Shown in pieces: positions 15,383 through 16,589 of a stretch of 16,589 nucleotides of DNA. The stretch is from Spirochaetaceae bacterium (lineage in GTDB: Bacteria; Spirochaetota; Spirochaetia; Treponematales; Breznakiellaceae). The DNA is taken from assembly GCA_031255655.1 (NCBI GenBank), contig JAIRSB010000203.1, forward strand, positions 1 to 16,589. Direction: 5' to 3'. A model generated the notes under the pieces. The model saw only the letters and a list, made by a program, of their open reading frames with translations. It searched no databases and had not been told where the DNA came from. Every line of letters starts with the position of its first letter. Position 1 is the stretch's first letter. The position numbers and the translations under genes are program-made.

Positions 15383-16066
15383 ATGCGAAAGCAAAAAAAA
15401 CTAAAACTTCATGACGCGCCACCCGCCGCGAAATTCTGCCCCGATTGCAAAAGCGGCGAAGGAGAGCCGAAAAGAATCTACGAGACTGAGGCGGAGGCTC
15501 TACAGTGGGCGACATGTATAGAAGCTGAACGCGGCGTGCCGCTCAAAGCGTACCACTGTCCCGGCGGGCGCGGCTGGCATTTGACGAAAAAAAAGGATGA
15601 GGACGAGGACGGGTATATCCCCCGCGCTCCGGTTTTCACCGGTAAAGTCTCATGGGAGTATGACGCGAACGAGCCGGAAGAGGCCGCCGCGCGAAAAATT
15701 CCGGCAACCGCTCAACGCAAAACCGAATACAAAAAGCCGATAGTCAGCGTCAAAAGCAAAAATGGTAAAATTGAATCGTTTCGAGGAAAAGTTACGGAAT
15801 TGTCTAAAAAAGGCATCTACATCGAAGAATTTTTTGACATCAAATTAGATAATCCGTTTTCCGCGGCTTTCGCGAAGGATTTCACAGACGGCGAGTATCA
15901 GCAAATAACTATTTTTTCGGAAGATGACGCGGGGAAAATAAGAAGCTGGACGGCTCTAACCGAAAAATCGGCTGTAAAAACTGGCGATAATGTAGATGTA
16001 ACGCTGAAAGGGGTAGAAATAAAAGGTAAAAAGGCGTGGCATTGCGTAAAGCTAAAAAAAATCTAA
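15383..16066 (+). CDS. Unknown protein: possible zinc site plus beta-rich C-terminal region
   Basis: I do not recognise this 227-residue protein. Residues 17-67 contain FCPDC (Cys19, Cys22) and YHCPGGRGWHL (Cys59, His66), which could form a CCCH zinc site around a short helix (TEAEALQWATCIEAERG). An acidic and Pro-rich linker (about 71-115) follows. The C-terminal half (about 119-227) alternates strand-like segments, for example PIVSVKSKNGKIESFRGKV, YQQITIFSED, TGDNVDVTLKGVEIKG and AWHCVKLKKI. This looks like a small beta-barrel, perhaps an OB-fold. That layout would suit nucleic-acid binding, consistent with its place 23 bases after topA, but this is inference. No clear ribosome-binding site precedes ATG 15383. 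It converges on tRNA-Phe 18 bases later. Confidence 0.75.
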   Translation: MRKQKKLKLHDAPPAAKFCPDCKSGEGEPKRIYETEAEALQWATCIEAERGVPLKAYHCPGGRGWHLTKKKDEDEDGYIPRAPVFTGKVSWEYDANEPEEAAARKIPATAQRKTEYKKPIVSVKSKNGKIESFRGKVTELSKKGIYIEEFFDIKLDNPFSAAFAKDFTDGEYQQITIFSEDDAGKIRSWTALTEKSAVKTGDNVDVTLKGVEIKGKKAWHCVKLKKI

Positions 16067-16084
16067 AAAAGTTTAAGAAAAAAT
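16067..16084 (-). terminator. T-rich tail after tRNA-Phe, possible terminator
   Basis: Immediately downstream of the tRNA on the minus strand, the transcript would run AA then six U, CUUAAAC, and further U-runs. There is no separate hairpin; the tRNA acceptor and T-arm could serve that role. It lies between two convergent genes, where a terminator would be expected. Confidence 0.35.
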
Positions 16085-16157
16085 TGCCGCCAAAGAGGAT
16101 CGAACTCTTGACACAAGGATTTTCAGTCCTTTGCTCTACCAACTGAGCTACAGCGGC
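16085..16157 (-). tRNA. tRNA-Phe (anticodon GAA)
   Basis: The minus strand folds into a complete cloverleaf of 73 bases. The acceptor is GCCGCTG pairing with TGGCGGC (two G-U pairs), with discriminator A. The D-arm is GCTC-AGTTGGTA-GAGC. The anticodon arm is AAGGA-CTGAAAA-TCCTT, giving anticodon GAA. The variable region is GTGTC. The T-arm is AAGAG-TTCGATC-CTCTT. The 3' CCA is not encoded, so a CCA-adding enzyme is required. A small inverted repeat, ACCGGA/TCCGGT (16160-16165 and 16174-16179), lies just upstream of the mature 5' end. It converges on the protein gene ending at 16066. Confidence 0.97.
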
Positions 16158-16185
16158 ATACCGGATAAACCGCTCCGGTAAAAAC

Positions 16186-16214
16186 ATATTGAAAGAAAAG
16201 AAAAAAAAAGTCAA
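16186..16214 (-). promoter_or_regulatory. Possible promoter for tRNA-Phe
   Basis: On the minus strand TTGACT (16214 to 16209) is a 5 of 6 match to the -35 box. With a 17-base pyrimidine-rich spacer the -10 would be the poor CAATAT (16191 to 16186); a better TATGTT needs a 20-base spacer. Transcription would start about 20 bases before the tRNA. Confidence 0.4.
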
Positions 16215-16291
16215 GCCCATTCAAAACGATTTTTCGAGTTCGAGTCGCAATACCGAACGGGTTCAGTTTGACCCGCATGGTACAGGCGGGA

Positions 16292-16332
16292 AGCGGCTGA
16301 TGGGAGTCGAACCCACGTCTCCAGCTTGGAAG
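16292..16332 (-). pseudogene. Orphan 3' half of tRNA-Gly (UCC)
   Basis: On the minus strand the last 41 bases of a tRNA-Gly are intact. The anticodon loop is CTTCCAA (anticodon TCC), then stem GCTGG, variable AGAC, T-arm GTGGG-TTCGACT-CCCAT, acceptor CAGCCGC and discriminator T. The matching 5' half should supply CCAGC before the loop and GCGGCTG at the 5' end. Instead the flanking DNA reads GCTTACC and shows no acceptor match. A D-arm-like string (TGAGC-ATAGTGGG-GCTTA) is present but in the wrong register. A hairpin, CGGGT/ACCCG (16258-16275), follows downstream. The break at the anticodon loop is typical of a tRNA attachment site, but plain gene decay is also possible. Confidence 0.65.
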
Positions 16333-16360
16333 GGTAAGCCCCACTATGCTCAATAAGATG

Positions 16361-16389
16361 ATTATAAGAAACATTTTTAGTCCGTTAAA
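16361..16389 (-). promoter_or_regulatory. Promoter-like site upstream of the tRNA-Gly remnant
   Basis: On the minus strand a perfect -10 TATAAT (16366 to 16361) lies 17 bases from a weak -35 TTTAAC (16389 to 16384). Transcription would start near 16354, where the missing tRNA-Gly 5' half would be expected. This suggests a once complete tRNA gene here. Confidence 0.4.
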
Positions 16390-16432
16390 TACAGCTTTTT
16401 ATCAATTTTAATCAAAAGAATTATCAGGGGTT

Positions 16433-16461
16433 TTATCAAGACGGGTATTGTTTGTTATACT
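16433..16461 (+). promoter_or_regulatory. Possible promoter for a gene entering the right edge
   Basis: TTATCA (16433-16438, 4 of 6) and TATACT (16456-16461, 5 of 6) are 17 bases apart on the + strand. The start point would be near 16468, before the inverted repeats at 16488-16545 and the ATG at 16559. Confidence 0.4.
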
Positions 16462-16487
16462 TTTGCGGAATCTGCCGAGGTGTTTTT

Positions 16488-16504
16488 TCAGCTATGATAG
16501 CTGA
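16488..16504. promoter_or_regulatory. 8-bp perfect inverted repeat, operator-like
   Basis: TCAGCTAT and ATAGCTGA are exact complements around a single central G. It lies about 20 bases downstream of the predicted start point at 16468. This size and symmetry suit a dimeric repressor site, but the protein is unknown. Confidence 0.4.
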
Positions 16505-16508
16505 TGGG

Positions 16509-16545
16509 CGTTTGTAAGTCCTTGTAATATAAGACGTTACAAACG
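16509..16545 (+). repeat. Long stem-loop in the leader
   Basis: CGTTTGTAA-GTC (16509-16520) pairs with GAC-(G)-TTACAAACG (16533-16545), giving twelve base pairs with one bulged G and a 12-base loop. No T-tract follows. It ends 13 bases before the ATG at 16559, so it may control translation or be a structured end of a mobile element. Confidence 0.5.
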
Positions 16546-16558
16546 GGTTTTCACGGGT

Positions 16559-16589
16559 ATGACAACAGCGTATGATAAAAAACCTGCCC
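16559..16589 (+). CDS. Possible gene start cut by the window edge
   Basis: ATG at 16559 opens a frame reading MTTAYDKKPA to the end of the window. The promoter-like and stem-loop sequences upstream support a gene, but the ribosome-binding site is weak (ACGGGT). The first in-frame stop upstream is at 16502-16504. Ten codons are not enough to identify a family. Confidence 0.25.
   Translation, partial: MTTAYDKKPA

Noticed and set aside
16292..16365. Complete functional tRNA-Gly
   Set aside because: The 5' acceptor strand and 5' anticodon stem do not pair with the intact 3' half, so no cloverleaf forms.

Overview
The window holds a bacterial division and cell-wall (dcw) cluster followed by a chromosome-maintenance block. 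Everything from mraZ to the last protein gene lies on the + strand with short gaps or overlaps. The gene content indicates a peptidoglycan-making bacterium with an FtsA/FtsZ divisome. The lineage cannot be fixed from sequence alone. The dcw genes followed by xer, dprA and topA, and the type of IS630 relic, would fit Synergistota, but that is a weak guess.

Layout. Positions 1-910 carry a decayed IS630-family transposase on the minus strand, ending at a perfect 13-bp hairpin. Positions 910-1500 contain no convincing gene. They hold a doubtful minus-strand ORF, a hairpin, a degenerate array with an exact 11-bp period built on TGTGG, an interleaved dyad, and an AT-rich stretch leading to a strong sigma70-type promoter. 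Just downstream are three copies of GTGGCGA at exact 10-bp spacing, the arrangement expected of an MraZ operator, then a 13-codon leader ORF that overlaps the start of mraZ.

The dcw block (1581-10375) is mraZ, rsmH, ftsL-like, murF, mraY, ftsW, ftsQ, ftsA, ftsZ. It makes the last cytoplasmic UDP-muramyl precursor (MurF) and lipid I (MraY). It also encodes a SEDS glycosyltransferase (FtsW), the FtsL/FtsQ scaffold and the FtsA/FtsZ ring. ftsI, murE, murD, murG, murC, murB and ddl are not interleaved and must lie elsewhere if present.

The second block (10504-16066) has a Xer tyrosine recombinase, a membrane-anchored TPR protein, a DprA without its usual C-terminal domain, topoisomerase I with three zinc ribbons, and an unrecognised protein with a possible zinc site and a beta-rich C-terminal half. 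Base composition drifts along these co-oriented genes, from G/T-rich in the early dcw genes toward A/C-rich in topA.

The right end (16067-16589) has tRNA-Phe(GAA) on the minus strand, then an orphan 3' half of a tRNA-Gly(UCC) whose 5' half is missing. Beyond it are a + strand promoter candidate, two inverted repeats and the start of a possible gene cut by the window edge. This could be the edge of an integrated element or a scar from one. No CRISPR array or defence system was seen. The most unusual features are the 11-bp phased array with the MraZ control region, and the split tRNA-Gly locus.
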